A DNA stretch of 64,000 nucleotides from Comamonadaceae bacterium UBA2121 (lineage in GTDB: Bacteria; Pseudomonadota; Gammaproteobacteria; Burkholderiales; Burkholderiaceae_C), in contig DCYB01000014.1 of NCBI GenBank assembly GCA_002331385.1, positions 308,508 to 372,507 on the forward strand. The letters run 5' to 3'. A model generated the notes under the pieces. It had not been told where the DNA came from. It ran no database searches and saw only the letters and a program-made list of their open reading frames with translations. Within the stretch, counting starts at the first letter, position 1. Each line of letters starts with the position of its first letter. This document shows positions 18,944 through 28,369 of this stretch, piece by piece. The position numbers were made by a program, and so were the translations under genes.

Positions 18944-21900
18944 GACGCCAGCGCCTCCCTGATTTTCTGCGGTGTCACCGGGAGGTCATAAAAGCGCTTG
19001 CCGATGGCCTGGTGAATGCCATTCACGATGGCGCCAACGATGGGAATCATCACCACCTCGGCGATGCCTTTGGGCGGGTCGGTATCTGACAGCGGTGGGA
19101 GCAACTCATGGGTTTGCTTCCATACTGCCACCTCATTACCACGCGGCAGGTGATAGCGATGGAAGTTCCAATTGCCGTCCCCCGGCCCCCCTTCATAGAG
19201 CGGAAGGAATTCATACAGCGCATGCCCGATGCCCATGGCAATGCCACCTTCCAACTGCCCCGCGACCAACTCCTTCACGATGGCTTTGCCGCACTCCATG
19301 ACATGGTGATGCGCCAGCACCTTGACCTCTCCAGTGCGTGTGTCGACGGCCAGCTCGACAATGGCAGCGTTGGCGCTGTAATAAGTCACACCGGCGTTGT
19401 TGCGCTGCGTGGGTGGGTACATCACATTGCTGCGCGGGATCATCGACCAATCGGCCGCGCTGCGTCGCGCACTGGATTCCGATTCTGGCAGTGTGACGAC
19501 AGGCGCGTCAGCGCTGTCCGGCCCGGTGACCGGCGCGCTTGCATGCGTCGTTGGGTCTTGGGCTTGAACATCACCCTTGCCCGAACCTTGCTCACCGGCT
19601 CCGTATTGCACGGCGAGCCCGTCCAAGGCCCGGCGCATGGTCAGTCCCTTGACGTCAAAGTCGGCTTGCGCCCATTGCCACCGGTTGAATGCATGTCCGG
19701 TGGCACCGGTGACCAGTCCCAATTCATGCGCTTTACGGGCGATGGTCTGGAGCGAGAGCGGCTGCATGCCGCCTGCCGTCAGCATTCCATTGACCCAGCG
19801 CGCCTGCTCCATGCGTACCGTGAACGGCGCCCACTGACCGCCACCTTCACCCGTGCTCCAGATCGCCACCGCTGCGGGCCAGAGGCCATGCTCGAACACC
19901 ACACGCGCGGTTTCGTTCGTGGCGTGACTGGAGAAAAAGGCCGAATTGCTGGCGCTCGAAGGCGAGGCATACACCGCCGTCCACAAAGGCTTGCTGGCGA
20001 GTGACTGGTCCTGTTGCGCCTGCGTCATCAGGTAGGTGTCTCCGTCGGCGAGCATGGGCAGTTCCGGCCAGTGCATTGCCGAGGTTTGGGTCGCATCCGC
20101 GGGCTTGCCGAACCATTGAGCGCAGTTCTGTGCCTGCGAGGTACCAATGCCGGTGCCGATTTCGGTGCCGCTGATGGCGAGCAACACGCGACCCTCGCGG
20201 GTCACTTCGACACGCGCGAAATGCGCTTCACCTCCCGTACCGAAATCCTTTTGCACGCACGCAAAGCCGACGCCGAAGCGCTCGTTCGGGTGCGCTGCTT
20301 CGTATTCAGTCTTGCGCTGCGCACGCCCGGTCCACATCGGGTGACGGCGCGCGCGCTCCAGCACCTCATCGACCCGGATCGCACCGCCAGCAATCGCACC
20401 CTGTGTATTTTTTTCGCCCGATCGCAATGCATTGGTCAAACGCAATTCGATAGGGTCGACATTGAGCAGTTGTGCGACTTCATCGACCATCATCTCTGTC
20501 GCCGCCATCGACTGCAACGTGCCGTAGCCACGCGCCGAGCCAGCGTCAAGCGCACGCGTGGCCAGCGCCACAGCGGTCAGATCGTTCTTGGGGAAATAGT
20601 AAATGGACTGCGCGGCCGTCGCGCCGACCATGGCCACAGAAGGCGAAAAATTGGCGCGCCCGCCTCCGTTGGCGGTCATGTATCCGACGAAGGTCTGGAA
20701 CTTGCCAGTCTTCTTGTCCACCGCCAGCGTGTAATCGATCTCGAAGGCATGGCGCTTGAGCGAGGACTGGAAGTTTTCAAACCGGTTGTTGGCCAGCCGC
20801 ACCGGTTTTCCGTCGCCGTACAGCGCACACACCAGCCCGTAATACGGCATGGAGGCATGGTCCTTGGAGCCGTACCCCACCGTGTAGCACGGGTGCACGA
20901 ACATTTGCTCCAGTGGAAACTGGCTCGCCTTGACCATCTGCGCGCCCCACTCCGCGACCTCATGCGGCGACTGCGTGGCCAGAACGAGATGCAGGCTTTT
21001 CGTGGCCGGGTCGTACCAACAGTTGGCATTGTCCGGCTCCATGGCTGCGGTGTCGATGGATTGCGTGGCGTAGTGGCGCTTGAGCACGAGCCAGTCCGCA
21101 GGTGGTGTGGCCAATTCGCGCGCAATGGAATCGGCAGCCTCCAGGCCACGCGCGGTCACAGCATCGGCCTCGCTGATCCGGGGCCAGACAAGCGGCTTCC
21201 TGGCACTGGGGAACAACGCGTTATCGCGCAGGCTGGAAAATACATCTTGGTCTGCAGAGCTCGCACCGCCTTGCCGTACATACCGGAAAACGCCCCATGG
21301 TTCGCGCTCCAGCGGCGGCGTTTTATCGCCATACCTGATCACCCCGGGAATGGCTTGCGCGCGCTCTTTGCCCAAGCGGAAGCGCTCAAAATCGTGATAA
21401 ATGAGGATGGCGACGACTTGCCCCAGGTAGGCGGGCGTCTTGCCCACAGGCAGCAGCATGTCGTCGCCATAAAACGTCGGAAATGCCAAACCATCTTTCG
21501 CCAGATCCTCCGCTGTAACCACACGATCAGGCTTCAGATCGCCATCGAGGTGCGAAAGGTCCAGTCCCGCATAGCTGCGATCCGCCAGCGTCGTACGCAG
21601 GATGAATGCGTGCGATTGCTGTTGCGGCCAATGGGGCATGTCTTTTGCCCGAATGTCGCGCGCAAACACCTTGGCGCCTGTGACCTTGGATACGCCGTCC
21701 ATGCGAAACAGCGGCTGACCACTGGCTGTGTCGCGCGGCACTGCGGCCAGCACCTGTTCTTCAAACAACGCTGCATACGCCTTGCTGGCCAACGGCGCCA
21801 CCCACACCGTCACTCCCGCAATCGTCGCCGCATGCAAAAAACCGCGCCGTGATAACGCCGCCGTGGTGCTGACCGGCGGCGCCGTCGCCCGGGGACTTCC

Positions 21901-21972
21901 ATTCCGTGGCGCACTTGGGGACGGGGAGGACGACGAAGCGTCAGGCGCGCAAGAAGGCCTGGGTGACCGCAT
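18940..21972 (-). CDS. Molybdopterin-binding subunit of a xanthine dehydrogenase family oxidoreductase (IorB-like)
   Basis: Catalytic subunit of 1010 aa that would hydroxylate an aldehyde or N-heterocycle. An AGGAGA ribosome site precedes ATG 21972. A long Ser/Pro-rich leader is followed by a twin-arginine signal SRRGFLHAATIAG, so the folded cofactor-loaded enzyme is exported by Tat. The hammerhead and Mo-cofactor domains follow, with SGTEIGTGIGTSQAQN and GQLEGGIAMGIGHALYE. The segment KGIAEVVMIPIVGAI carries the expected active-site glutamate. Arrangement and signal match IorB/nicotinate-dehydrogenase-like enzymes. First gene of the operon; no XdhC-type maturation factor or dedicated regulator is nearby, and the substrate is unknown. 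Confidence 0.93.
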   Translation of the reverse strand: MRSPRPSCAPDASSSSPSPSAPRNGSPRATAPPVSTTAALSRRGFLHAATIAGVTVWVAPLASKAYAALFEEQVLAAVPRDTASGQPLFRMDGVSKVTGAKVFARDIRAKDMPHWPQQQSHAFILRTTLADRSYAGLDLSHLDGDLKPDRVVTAEDLAKDGLAFPTFYGDDMLLPVGKTPAYLGQVVAILIYHDFERFRLGKERAQAIPGVIRYGDKTPPLEREPWGVFRYVRQGGASSADQDVFSSLRDNALFPSARKPLVWPRISEADAVTARGLEAADSIARELATPPADWLVLKRHYATQSIDTAAMEPDNANCWYDPATKSLHLVLATQSPHEVAEWGAQMVKASQFPLEQMFVHPCYTVGYGSKDHASMPYYGLVCALYGDGKPVRLANNRFENFQSSLKRHAFEIDYTLAVDKKTGKFQTFVGYMTANGGGRANFSPSVAMVGATAAQSIYYFPKNDLTAVALATRALDAGSARGYGTLQSMAATEMMVDEVAQLLNVDPIELRLTNALRSGEKNTQGAIAGGAIRVDEVLERARRHPMWTGRAQRKTEYEAAHPNERFGVGFACVQKDFGTGGEAHFARVEVTREGRVLLAISGTEIGTGIGTSQAQNCAQWFGKPADATQTSAMHWPELPMLADGDTYLMTQAQQDQSLASKPLWTAVYASPSSASNSAFFSSHATNETARVVFEHGLWPAAVAIWSTGEGGGQWAPFTVRMEQARWVNGMLTAGGMQPLSLQTIARKAHELGLVTGATGHAFNRWQWAQADFDVKGLTMRRALDGLAVQYGAGEQGSGKGDVQAQDPTTHASAPVTGPDSADAPVVTLPESESSARRSAADWSMIPRSNVMYPPTQRNNAGVTYYSANAAIVELAVDTRTGEVKVLAHHHVMECGKAIVKELVAGQLEGGIAMGIGHALYEFLPLYEGGPGDGNWNFHRYHLPRGNEVAVWKQTHELLPPLSDTDPPKGIAEVVMIPIVGAIVNGIHQAIGKRFYDLPVTPQKIREALAS

Positions 21973-22110
21973 GTTGTATTTCTCCTTTGGGTCACTTCAA
22001 TCTATTCCTGCACGGCAGATCGCGCTTGTCAGCGCAGTCCTATATTGCCGTCGTCATGCGCGCATCGAGCGTGAAAAGGGCATGAAAAAAAATGCGACCA
22101 CGGCGTGATT

Positions 22111-24900
22111 TCAGTGCGCCTTATCCCAGTTCGGGCCGACACCCACTTCGGCCAGCAGCGGCACCTTCAAATCGGCCACGCCCGCCATGAGGCGGGGGGC
22201 CTCGTTACGCACCCAGTCCACTTCAGACTCGGGCAACTCGAACACCAGTTCGTCATGCACCTGCATGATCATCAGGATGCCGGGCTTGTGCGCGTCCAGT
22301 TCGTTCTGCACCGCCACCATGGCCTTCTTGATGAGGTCGGCCGCCGTGCCCTGCATTGGCGCGTTGATGGCGGCGCGCTCTGCGGCGCTGCGGCGCGGGC
22401 CATTGGGTGAGTTGATTTCGGGGAGGTACAGGCGCCGCCCGAAAACGGTTTCCACATACCCCTGCGCCTTGGCCTGCGCCTTGGTTTCTTCCATGTAGCG
22501 CTTGACGCCCGGATAACGCTGGAAATAGCGATCGATATAGGCCGCAGCGGCCTTGGTTTCGATGCCCAGGTTCTTTGCCAGCCCAAAGCTGCTCATGCCG
22601 TAGATGAGGCCAAAGTTGATGACCTTGGCATAACGCCGCTGCTCACTCGACACCTGATCGACCGGCACGCCAAACACTTCCGCCGCCGTGGCCCGGTGCA
22701 CGTCGATGCCTTCGTGGAATGCGCGCAGCAGCGACTCATCGCCGCTGATGTGCGCCATGATGCGCAGCTCGATCTGGCTGTAGTCGGCGCTGGCGATCAC
22801 GCGGCCCTGCGGCGCCACAAAGGCTTCGCGCACGCGGCGGCCTTCGGGCGTGCGGATGGGGATGTTCTGCAAGTTGGGATCGTTGCTCGACAAGCGTCCG
22901 GTAACGGCCACGGCCTGCGCATAGTGCGTGTGCACGCGGCCATCTGGACTGGCCAGTTGCGCCAGCTTGTCGGTATAGGTGCCCTTGAGCTTGGAGAGCG
23001 AGCGATGCTCCAGCAGCTTGGCTGGCAGCGGATAGTCTTCGGCGAGCTTTTCCAGCACCTCTTCGTCGGTGGAGCGCGCGCCCGTTGCGGTTTTCTTCAC
23101 CACCGGCATGCCGAGCTTGTCAAAGAAGATTTCACCCAGCTGTTTGGGGCTGGCCAGATTGAACGGCTGGCCTGCAATGGCGTAGGCGTCCTGCTCCAGT
23201 TGCACGATGCGCTGGCCCAGATCGTGGCTCTGCTGCGCCAGCGTGGCCGCGTCGATCAGCACGCCGTTGCGCTCGATGCGGAACAGCACCTCGCTGGTTT
23301 CCATCTCCAGCTCATAGATACCGCGCAACCGCTCGTTCGCCTCCAGTTGCGGCCACAGCACGTGGTGCACGTCCAGCGTCTGGTCGGAATCTTCGCAGGA
23401 ATAGGCGGCGGCCTTCTCCACGGGCACCTGCGAGAACGGAATCTGCTTGGCGCCCTTGCCGCACAGGTCTTCGTAGCTGATGCCGGAGCGCCCGGTGTGG
23501 CGATCGGCCAGACTGGTCAGACCGTGTGGCTTGTGAACTTCGAGCACGTAGCTCTCCAGCATCGTGTCGTGCTGGTAGCCGCGCACGTTGATGCCGTGGT
23601 TGGCAAACACGTGGCGGTCGTATTTGATGTGCTGGCCGAGCTTCTTCTTGCTCGCATCCTCCAGCCACGGGCGCAGTTTGTCGAGCACCAGTTCCATGGC
23701 CAGTTGTGGCGGTGCGTCCGGGCCGTCGTGCGCGATGGGGACATACGCCGCGTTGCCTGGCTCCACGCTGAAGCTGATGCCCACGATGCGCGCCTGCTGC
23801 TCGTCGAGCGAGGTGGTTTCGGTATCGATGGCGGTGAGTGGGGCCGCGCTGATCTTGTCGATCCAGCGGTCAAGCTCGGACTCAGTGAGCAGCGTCTCAT
23901 AGACCACGTCGCGGTTCTGCGCCGCCACCGCCACTTCCGTGGTGGCGGCGTCTTCCGCGCTGAACAGGTCGCTCTGCGGTGCTGCGGCCTTGACGGGTAC
24001 GCCTTCGCCGCTGGCAGCGAGTGTGCGTGCCAGTCCCTTGAAGCCGAATTTTTCGTAGAACGGCAGCAGTTGCTGCGCATCCGGCTCAGCCAATGTCATG
24101 CCGTCGAGTGCGGGCAGATCGGCCAGAAATTCCTTCAGGTCGCAATCGGTCTTCATGGTCACCAATTGGCGGCTGAGCGCCAACTGGCCCGATGCGATCG
24201 CATCGCGCAGGTTTTGCCCCGCCACGCCCTTGATGTCGCCCGCTTGCGCAATGAGTCCATCCAGCGTGCCGTATTCCAGCAACCATTTCGCCGCCGTCTT
24301 GGGGCCGACCTTGGCGACGCCCGGCACGTTGTCCACGGCGTCGCCCACCAGCGCCTGATAATCGATCATCAACGCGGGCGGCACGCCGAACTCCGCCGTC
24401 ACGCCCGCCACGTCGCGCTTCTTGCCGTTCATGGTGTCGATGATGGTGACCTGCTCGTTCACGAGTTGCGACAGGTCCTTGTCGCCGCTGGAGACGACCA
24501 CGTCGATGCCTTGCTCGGACGCAACGCGCGCCAGCGTGGCGATGACGTCGTCCGCCTCCACCTTGGGTACGGCAATCACTTTCCAGCCGAGCATCTGCAC
24601 GACCTCGTGAATGGGCTCGATCTGGGCGCGCAGATCGTCAGGCATGGGCGCGCGCTGCGCCTTGTACTCGGTGTAGATTTCGTCGCGAAAGGTGGGGCCA
24701 CTGGCGTCGAATACGCAAACGGCGTAATCCGCCGCCACTTCCTTGCGCAGCGCCTGCATCATGTTGATCATGCCGCGAATGGCGCCGGTCGCGGCACTCG
24801 TCGGGTCGCCCGGCACGGCGCGCAGGTCGGGCATGGCGTGAAAGGCGCGGTAGAGGTAGCTGGAGCCGTCCACCAGCACCAGTGTCTTGGATTTGCTCAT
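22111..24900 (-). CDS. polA: DNA polymerase I
   Basis: Full-length polymerase of 929 aa from ATG 24900; the frame stays open further upstream but that part is the antisense of the neighbouring gene. The 5'-3' exonuclease domain (residues about 1-290) begins KTLVLVDGSSYLYRAFHAMP. The 3'-5' proofreading domain is intact, with the DTET metal ligands in AIDTETTSLD. The polymerase domain has motif A (ASADYSQIELR), the O helix (RRYAKVINFGLIYG) and motif C (QVHDELVFE). It removes RNA primers and fills repair gaps. It is divergent from the DUF2782-like gene and thrB, an order also found in Pseudomonas. Confidence 0.98.
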   Translation of the reverse strand: MSKSKTLVLVDGSSYLYRAFHAMPDLRAVPGDPTSAATGAIRGMINMMQALRKEVAADYAVCVFDASGPTFRDEIYTEYKAQRAPMPDDLRAQIEPIHEVVQMLGWKVIAVPKVEADDVIATLARVASEQGIDVVVSSGDKDLSQLVNEQVTIIDTMNGKKRDVAGVTAEFGVPPALMIDYQALVGDAVDNVPGVAKVGPKTAAKWLLEYGTLDGLIAQAGDIKGVAGQNLRDAIASGQLALSRQLVTMKTDCDLKEFLADLPALDGMTLAEPDAQQLLPFYEKFGFKGLARTLAASGEGVPVKAAAPQSDLFSAEDAATTEVAVAAQNRDVVYETLLTESELDRWIDKISAAPLTAIDTETTSLDEQQARIVGISFSVEPGNAAYVPIAHDGPDAPPQLAMELVLDKLRPWLEDASKKKLGQHIKYDRHVFANHGINVRGYQHDTMLESYVLEVHKPHGLTSLADRHTGRSGISYEDLCGKGAKQIPFSQVPVEKAAAYSCEDSDQTLDVHHVLWPQLEANERLRGIYELEMETSEVLFRIERNGVLIDAATLAQQSHDLGQRIVQLEQDAYAIAGQPFNLASPKQLGEIFFDKLGMPVVKKTATGARSTDEEVLEKLAEDYPLPAKLLEHRSLSKLKGTYTDKLAQLASPDGRVHTHYAQAVAVTGRLSSNDPNLQNIPIRTPEGRRVREAFVAPQGRVIASADYSQIELRIMAHISGDESLLRAFHEGIDVHRATAAEVFGVPVDQVSSEQRRYAKVINFGLIYGMSSFGLAKNLGIETKAAAAYIDRYFQRYPGVKRYMEETKAQAKAQGYVETVFGRRLYLPEINSPNGPRRSAAERAAINAPMQGTAADLIKKAMVAVQNELDAHKPGILMIMQVHDELVFELPESEVDWVRNEAPRLMAGVADLKVPLLAEVGVGPNWDKAH

Positions 24901-25023
24901 CCCGACATTGTGCCGCGCCGCAGCGATTTTCACGGCAAAACCAGCCGCACAATCCTTGCACACGCGCAACGCGCCTACAGCACATCGCGGAGAAAATATG
25001 ACACTTTTGGTGAGCGTCCGCTC

Positions 25024-25029
25024 TACAAT
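25024..25029 (+). promoter_or_regulatory. Candidate -10 element giving a leaderless start
   Basis: TACAAT lies six bases before ATG 25036, and no ribosome site is present between them. A transcript starting the usual 6-7 bases downstream would begin at or next to the start codon. The -35 region is weak. Confidence 0.45.
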
Positions 25030-25035
25030 GACCCC

Positions 25036-25428
25036 ATGCGCCCCGCAACTGCCCTCTCCTCCCTCCTCCTGCTGACAGCCTTTGTCGGCGGCTCCGCGCT
25101 GGCCCAGGTGCCTGCTGAGCCCACCGCAACCCCGACATCGCCCGAACAGGCCGAGGCGCTTTCGCGCCAGGAGCAACAGGAACAAAAGGCCGATGGCCGC
25201 AGAAATCAGCGCATCGAGCGCATTCGCGTGGAGGACGGCGGCAGCCGTGTCGATGAAGTGCGCGTGGGCGGCCAGACGCAAAGCATCACCGTCAAGCCCA
25301 AATCGGCGGGTGGCGGCATCCCCGAATATGAAGTACAGCCCAGCAACGGCGCGCGCGATGGCGGCCCCAGCCGCAGCGGCTCGGAGACCATCACCGGGCC
25401 CCGCGTCTGGAAGCTGCGCAAGTTCTGA
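25036..25428 (+). CDS. DUF2782-like exported protein
   Basis: Small secreted or periplasmic protein of 130 aa. Signal peptide MRPATALSSLLLLTAFVGGS ends near ALAQ. The mature part is a Gln/Glu-rich charged stretch, then RRNQRIERIRVEDGGSRVDEVRVGGQ and a C-terminal region with IPEYEVQP and TGPRVWKLRKF. This resembles the small proteins (DUF2782) encoded between thrB and polA in Pseudomonas and relatives. The position matches exactly here: divergent from polA and upstream of thrB. Function is unknown. The start has no ribosome site and sits right behind a -10-like box. Confidence 0.82.
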   Translation: MRPATALSSLLLLTAFVGGSALAQVPAEPTATPTSPEQAEALSRQEQQEQKADGRRNQRIERIRVEDGGSRVDEVRVGGQTQSITVKPKSAGGGIPEYEVQPSNGARDGGPSRSGSETITGPRVWKLRKF

Positions 25429-25496
25429 CCGCTCCCTGACCCGACGCGCGGCGGACTGTGCGGCTCTGAGTCACAATACGGTCCTTGAACATGCTG

Positions 25497-25530
25497 GTGG
25501 CGAGGTCATGCCTCGCCACTTCTCTTTTCG
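25497..25530 (+). terminator. Hairpin between the DUF2782-like gene and thrB
   Basis: Nine-base stem GTGGCGAGG / CCTCGCCAC with a TCATG loop, followed by a pyrimidine-rich TTCTCTTTTC tract. It may end or attenuate the upstream transcript; the U-tract is interrupted. Confidence 0.5.
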
Positions 25531-25555
25531 ACTTTCACCGTTTTTCTGCTGAGCC

Positions 25556-26536
25556 ATGGCTGTCTTCACCGAAGTCTCCAACAAGGAGGCGCGCGAACTG
25601 CTGCGCCGTTTGCAACTGGGCCAATTGAAAGAATTGCGCGGCATTGAAGGCGGCATCGAAAACACCAACTACTTTCTCACCTCGGACGCGGGCGAGTTCG
25701 TGCTCACGCTGTTCGAGCGTTTGACCGCCGAGCAACTGCCGTTCTACCTGCACCTGATGAAGCATCTGGCGCACGGCGGCATTCCCGTGCCCGATCCGGC
25801 AGCCGACAAGCAAGGAGACATCCTGCTCACGGTGGCCGGCAAGCCCGCCGCCGTGGTCAACAAGCTGCGCGGCAAGAGCCAGTTGGCTCCGCAGGCTGCG
25901 CACTGCGCCGCGGTGGGCGCGATGCTCGCACGCATGCATCTGGTGGGCCGCGATTACGAGCGCCAGCAACCCAACCTGCGCGGTCTGCCGTGGTGGAACG
26001 AGACCGTGCCGGTGGTGCTGCCGCACATCGACGAGGCACAGCGCACGCTGCTGGAGTCCGAGTTGGCCTACCAGAACCACGTCGCTGCAACATCGGAATA
26101 CGCCGCACTGCCGCGCGGGCCGGTGCATGCCGACCTGTTCCGTGACAATGTCATGTTCGAGGGCGAAGAGCTGACCGGCTTTTTCGACTTCTACTTTGCG
26201 GGCGTGGACACCTGGCTGTTCGATCTGGCGGTCTGCCTGAACGATTGGTGCATCGATCTGCCCACCGGCGTGCACGACGCGGAGCGCGCCAGCGCCATGC
26301 TGGAGGCCTATCAGGCGGTGCGACCACTGACTCCGGCCGAGCGCAAACTCCTGCCCGCCATGTTGCGCGCCGGTGCGCTGCGTTTCTGGATTTCCCGTCT
26401 ATGGGACTTCTACCTGCCGCGCGAGGCGTCCATGCTCACGCCACACGACCCCTCGCATTTCGAGCGCGTGTTGCGCGAGCGCATCGCACACCCGCTGCAA
26501 CTGCAGGCCGCCGAGCCGCACGCCAGCCCCGCCTGA
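25556..26536 (+). CDS. thrB: Homoserine kinase (ThrB2 / APH-fold type)
   Basis: Cytoplasmic kinase of threonine synthesis that phosphorylates homoserine, 326 aa. It belongs to the aminoglycoside-phosphotransferase-fold type used by Pseudomonas and Burkholderiales, not the GHMP type of E. coli. The conserved N-terminus MAVFTEVS and [10 protein letters not shown], the catalytic loop [14 protein letters not shown] and the metal-binding [17 protein letters not shown] are intact. It lies downstream of the DUF2782-like gene. A membrane protein gene follows 135 bp later. Confidence 0.96.
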   Translation: MAVFTEVSNKEARELLRRLQLGQLKELRGIEGGIENTNYFLTSDAGEFVLTLFERLTAEQLPFYLHLMKHLAHGGIPVPDPAADKQGDILLTVAGKPAAVVNKLRGKSQLAPQAAHCAAVGAMLARMHLVGRDYERQQPNLRGLPWWNETVPVVLPHIDEAQRTLLESELAYQNHVAATSEYAALPRGPVHADLFRDNVMFEGEELTGFFDFYFAGVDTWLFDLAVCLNDWCIDLPTGVHDAERASAMLEAYQAVRPLTPAERKLLPAMLRAGALRFWISRLWDFYLPREASMLTPHDPSHFERVLRERIAHPLQLQAAEPHASPA

Positions 26537-26671
26537 GACGCGCAATGCCCTGAAGCGGCACAGGAGAGGAGGACTAAGGTAAAGTCCTTATTTCCGTGAC
26601 TCTGCGTGGGCGTACCCTTCTGCTCAACACTCCCTCCATGCCCTGCGGCGCGCGAATTTCAACGACTTTTC

Positions 26672-27481
26672 ATGAAACTGCATCTCGTTCCCGCGCGCAC
26701 CGGCATTGAATGGGTGCGTCAAGGCATTCAGGTGTTCTGGCGTCAACCACTGGCGCTCACCGCACTGTTCTTCACCACCACGGCGGCCATGTCGCTGCTG
26801 TCCGTGGTGCCGCTCATTGGTCCCGTGATTGCGCTGGCGCTGCTGCCTGCGGCCACGCTGGTGATGATGGAAGCCGCTGCCGAAACCAGCCTGGGCCGCA
26901 CGCCAACGCCTGCCGTCATCGTGAACGCGTTTCGCACCGGCCGCCAGCGCATGGGCGCGCTGGCCGTGCTCGGCAGCATCTACGCCGTGCTGTTCCTGCT
27001 CATCATCGGTATCGCCTCGCTGATCGACGGCGGGCAGTTCGCGGAGGTCTATTTTGGCAAAGCCCCGATCACCCCCGAAACCGCGCAGACGCCCGGATTC
27101 CTGGGCGCATCGTGGCTCGTGATGCTGCTGTATGTGCCGCTGTCCATGCTGTTCTGGCATGCACCCGGGCTGGTGCACTGGCACCACATTCCGCCCGTGA
27201 AGGCGCTGTTCTTCAGCATCGTTGCCTGCCTGAAAAACATTGGTGCATTCAGCGTCTACAGCATTGCGTGGTTTGGCGTGTTTCTGGGCTCTGCCATCGT
27301 GGTCAGCCTGATCGTCACGCTGCTGGCCGTGGCCGGGTTGGGCAGCGGTGCCGTCGCAGTCATCATGATCGCAACGGCCCTGGTGCTGGCCAGCATGTTC
27401 TTCACCTCGATCGTGTTCACCTTCCGCGACAACTTCGAGCCGCCAGAGCGCCCTCAGCCCACCACGCAAGCCATCGAGTAA
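26672..27481 (+). CDS. BPSS1780-like integral membrane protein
   Basis: Inner-membrane protein of 269 aa with six or seven hydrophobic segments. It opens MKLHLVPARTGIEWVRQGIQVFWRQP, a very conserved start for the uncharacterised BPSS1780-type family of Burkholderiales, as I recall it. ATG 26672 is chosen because this motif begins there; an upstream in-frame ATG at 26606 gives an unlikely extension. The C-terminus ends in a short hydrophilic tail with FRDNFEPPERP. Function is unknown. It follows thrB in the same direction and converges on the SDR gene across a GC-rich hairpin. Confidence 0.85.
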   Translation: MKLHLVPARTGIEWVRQGIQVFWRQPLALTALFFTTTAAMSLLSVVPLIGPVIALALLPAATLVMMEAAAETSLGRTPTPAVIVNAFRTGRQRMGALAVLGSIYAVLFLLIIGIASLIDGGQFAEVYFGKAPITPETAQTPGFLGASWLVMLLYVPLSMLFWHAPGLVHWHHIPPVKALFFSIVACLKNIGAFSVYSIAWFGVFLGSAIVVSLIVTLLAVAGLGSGAVAVIMIATALVLASMFFTSIVFTFRDNFEPPERPQPTTQAIE

Positions 27482-27493
27482 GCCCTCGCCCGC

Positions 27494-27520
27494 CACCTGC
27501 GCCGCCTAAACGCGCAGGTG
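27494..27520. terminator. Hairpin between convergent membrane-protein and SDR genes
   Basis: Perfect nine-base stem CACCTGCGC / GCGCAGGTG with a nine-base loop, centred between two converging genes. Probably limits read-through in both directions; there is no U-tract. Confidence 0.5.
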
Positions 27521-27539
27521 TGTGAACCAAGCGGCGCCA

Positions 27540-28340
27540 TCAGAACGTTCCGGGATAGCCCCCGCCATCGGCCAGCACATTCTGGCCGGTGATATAGCCC
27601 GCGTGCGTGCTGCACAGGAAGGCGCAGATCGCACCAAACTCCTCGGGCGTGCCAAAGCGTCGCGCGGGCACTTGCGCGGCCTGCAAGGTGCGCACTTCCT
27701 CCACGGTCTTGCCCATCTTTTGCGCGGTCGCCGCAAACGTGCCTGCGAGCCGATCCGTATCGAACTTGCCCGGCAGCAGGTTGTTGATCGTCACCCCCTT
27801 GGCGGCAATGGAGCTGCGCGCCACGCCCGCCACAAAACCCGTGAGACCGCTGCGTGCGCCGTTGGACAGGCCAAGGATGTCGATGGGCGCCTTCACCGCG
27901 CTCGACGTGATGTTCACGATGCGGCCAAAGCCGCGCGCGGCCATGCCGTCTACCGTGGCCTTGATCATCTCGATCGGCGTGAGCATGTTCGCATCCACCG
28001 CCTTGATCCACGCATCGCGATCCCAATTCCGGAAGTCACCCGGCGGCGGTCCGCCCGCATTGGTCACCACGATGTCCAGATCCATGCCCGGGCCTCCTTG
28101 CGCATGGAATGCGGCCTCACGGCCTTCCGGCGTGGTGATGTCCGCCGCCAGCGCGATCACCCGCGCGCCTTGTGCGGCGCTGGCGCGCAGGCGTTGCCCT
28201 GCGTCTTCGATGGCCGACGCCGTGCGCGCCACCACGATCACGTTCACGCCCTCTTGCACCAGCGCATGGGCGCAGCCAAAGCCCAGCCCCTTGCTCGCAC
28301 CCGACACCAAAGCCCAGCGGCCTGCAATTCCCAGATCCAT
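27540..28340 (-). CDS. Atypical SDR family oxidoreductase (BKR-like)
   Basis: Rossmann-fold short-chain dehydrogenase homologue, 266 aa, starting at ATG 28340 with an AAGGAGA ribosome site. The cofactor motif is GASKGLGFGCA near residue 14, and NAGG and the helix Asn (N118) are present. The catalytic Ser is retained (S146). The expected YxxxK reads SNGAR at residues 159-163, so both the catalytic Tyr and Lys are replaced. This matches a known subgroup of BKR-like SDRs without the perfect tetrad (cd05344-type, from memory). It may be a binding protein or use another mechanism. It follows an EamA transporter gene by 29 bp and is probably co-transcribed. Confidence 0.88.
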   Translation of the reverse strand: MDLGIAGRWALVSGASKGLGFGCAHALVQEGVNVIVVARTASAIEDAGQRLRASAAQGARVIALAADITTPEGREAAFHAQGGPGMDLDIVVTNAGGPPPGDFRNWDRDAWIKAVDANMLTPIEMIKATVDGMAARGFGRIVNITSSAVKAPIDILGLSNGARSGLTGFVAGVARSSIAAKGVTINNLLPGKFDTDRLAGTFAATAQKMGKTVEEVRTLQAAQVPARRFGTPEEFGAICAFLCSTHAGYITGQNVLADGGGYPGTF

Positions 28341-28369
28341 CGTTGTCTCTCCTTTTGTCCTAGAGCCCA

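Noticed and set aside
22696..25035. N-terminal 780 codons of a 910-codon plus-strand frame
   Set aside because: Antisense to polA; only the last 130 codons (from 25036) are a real gene with its own signal peptide.
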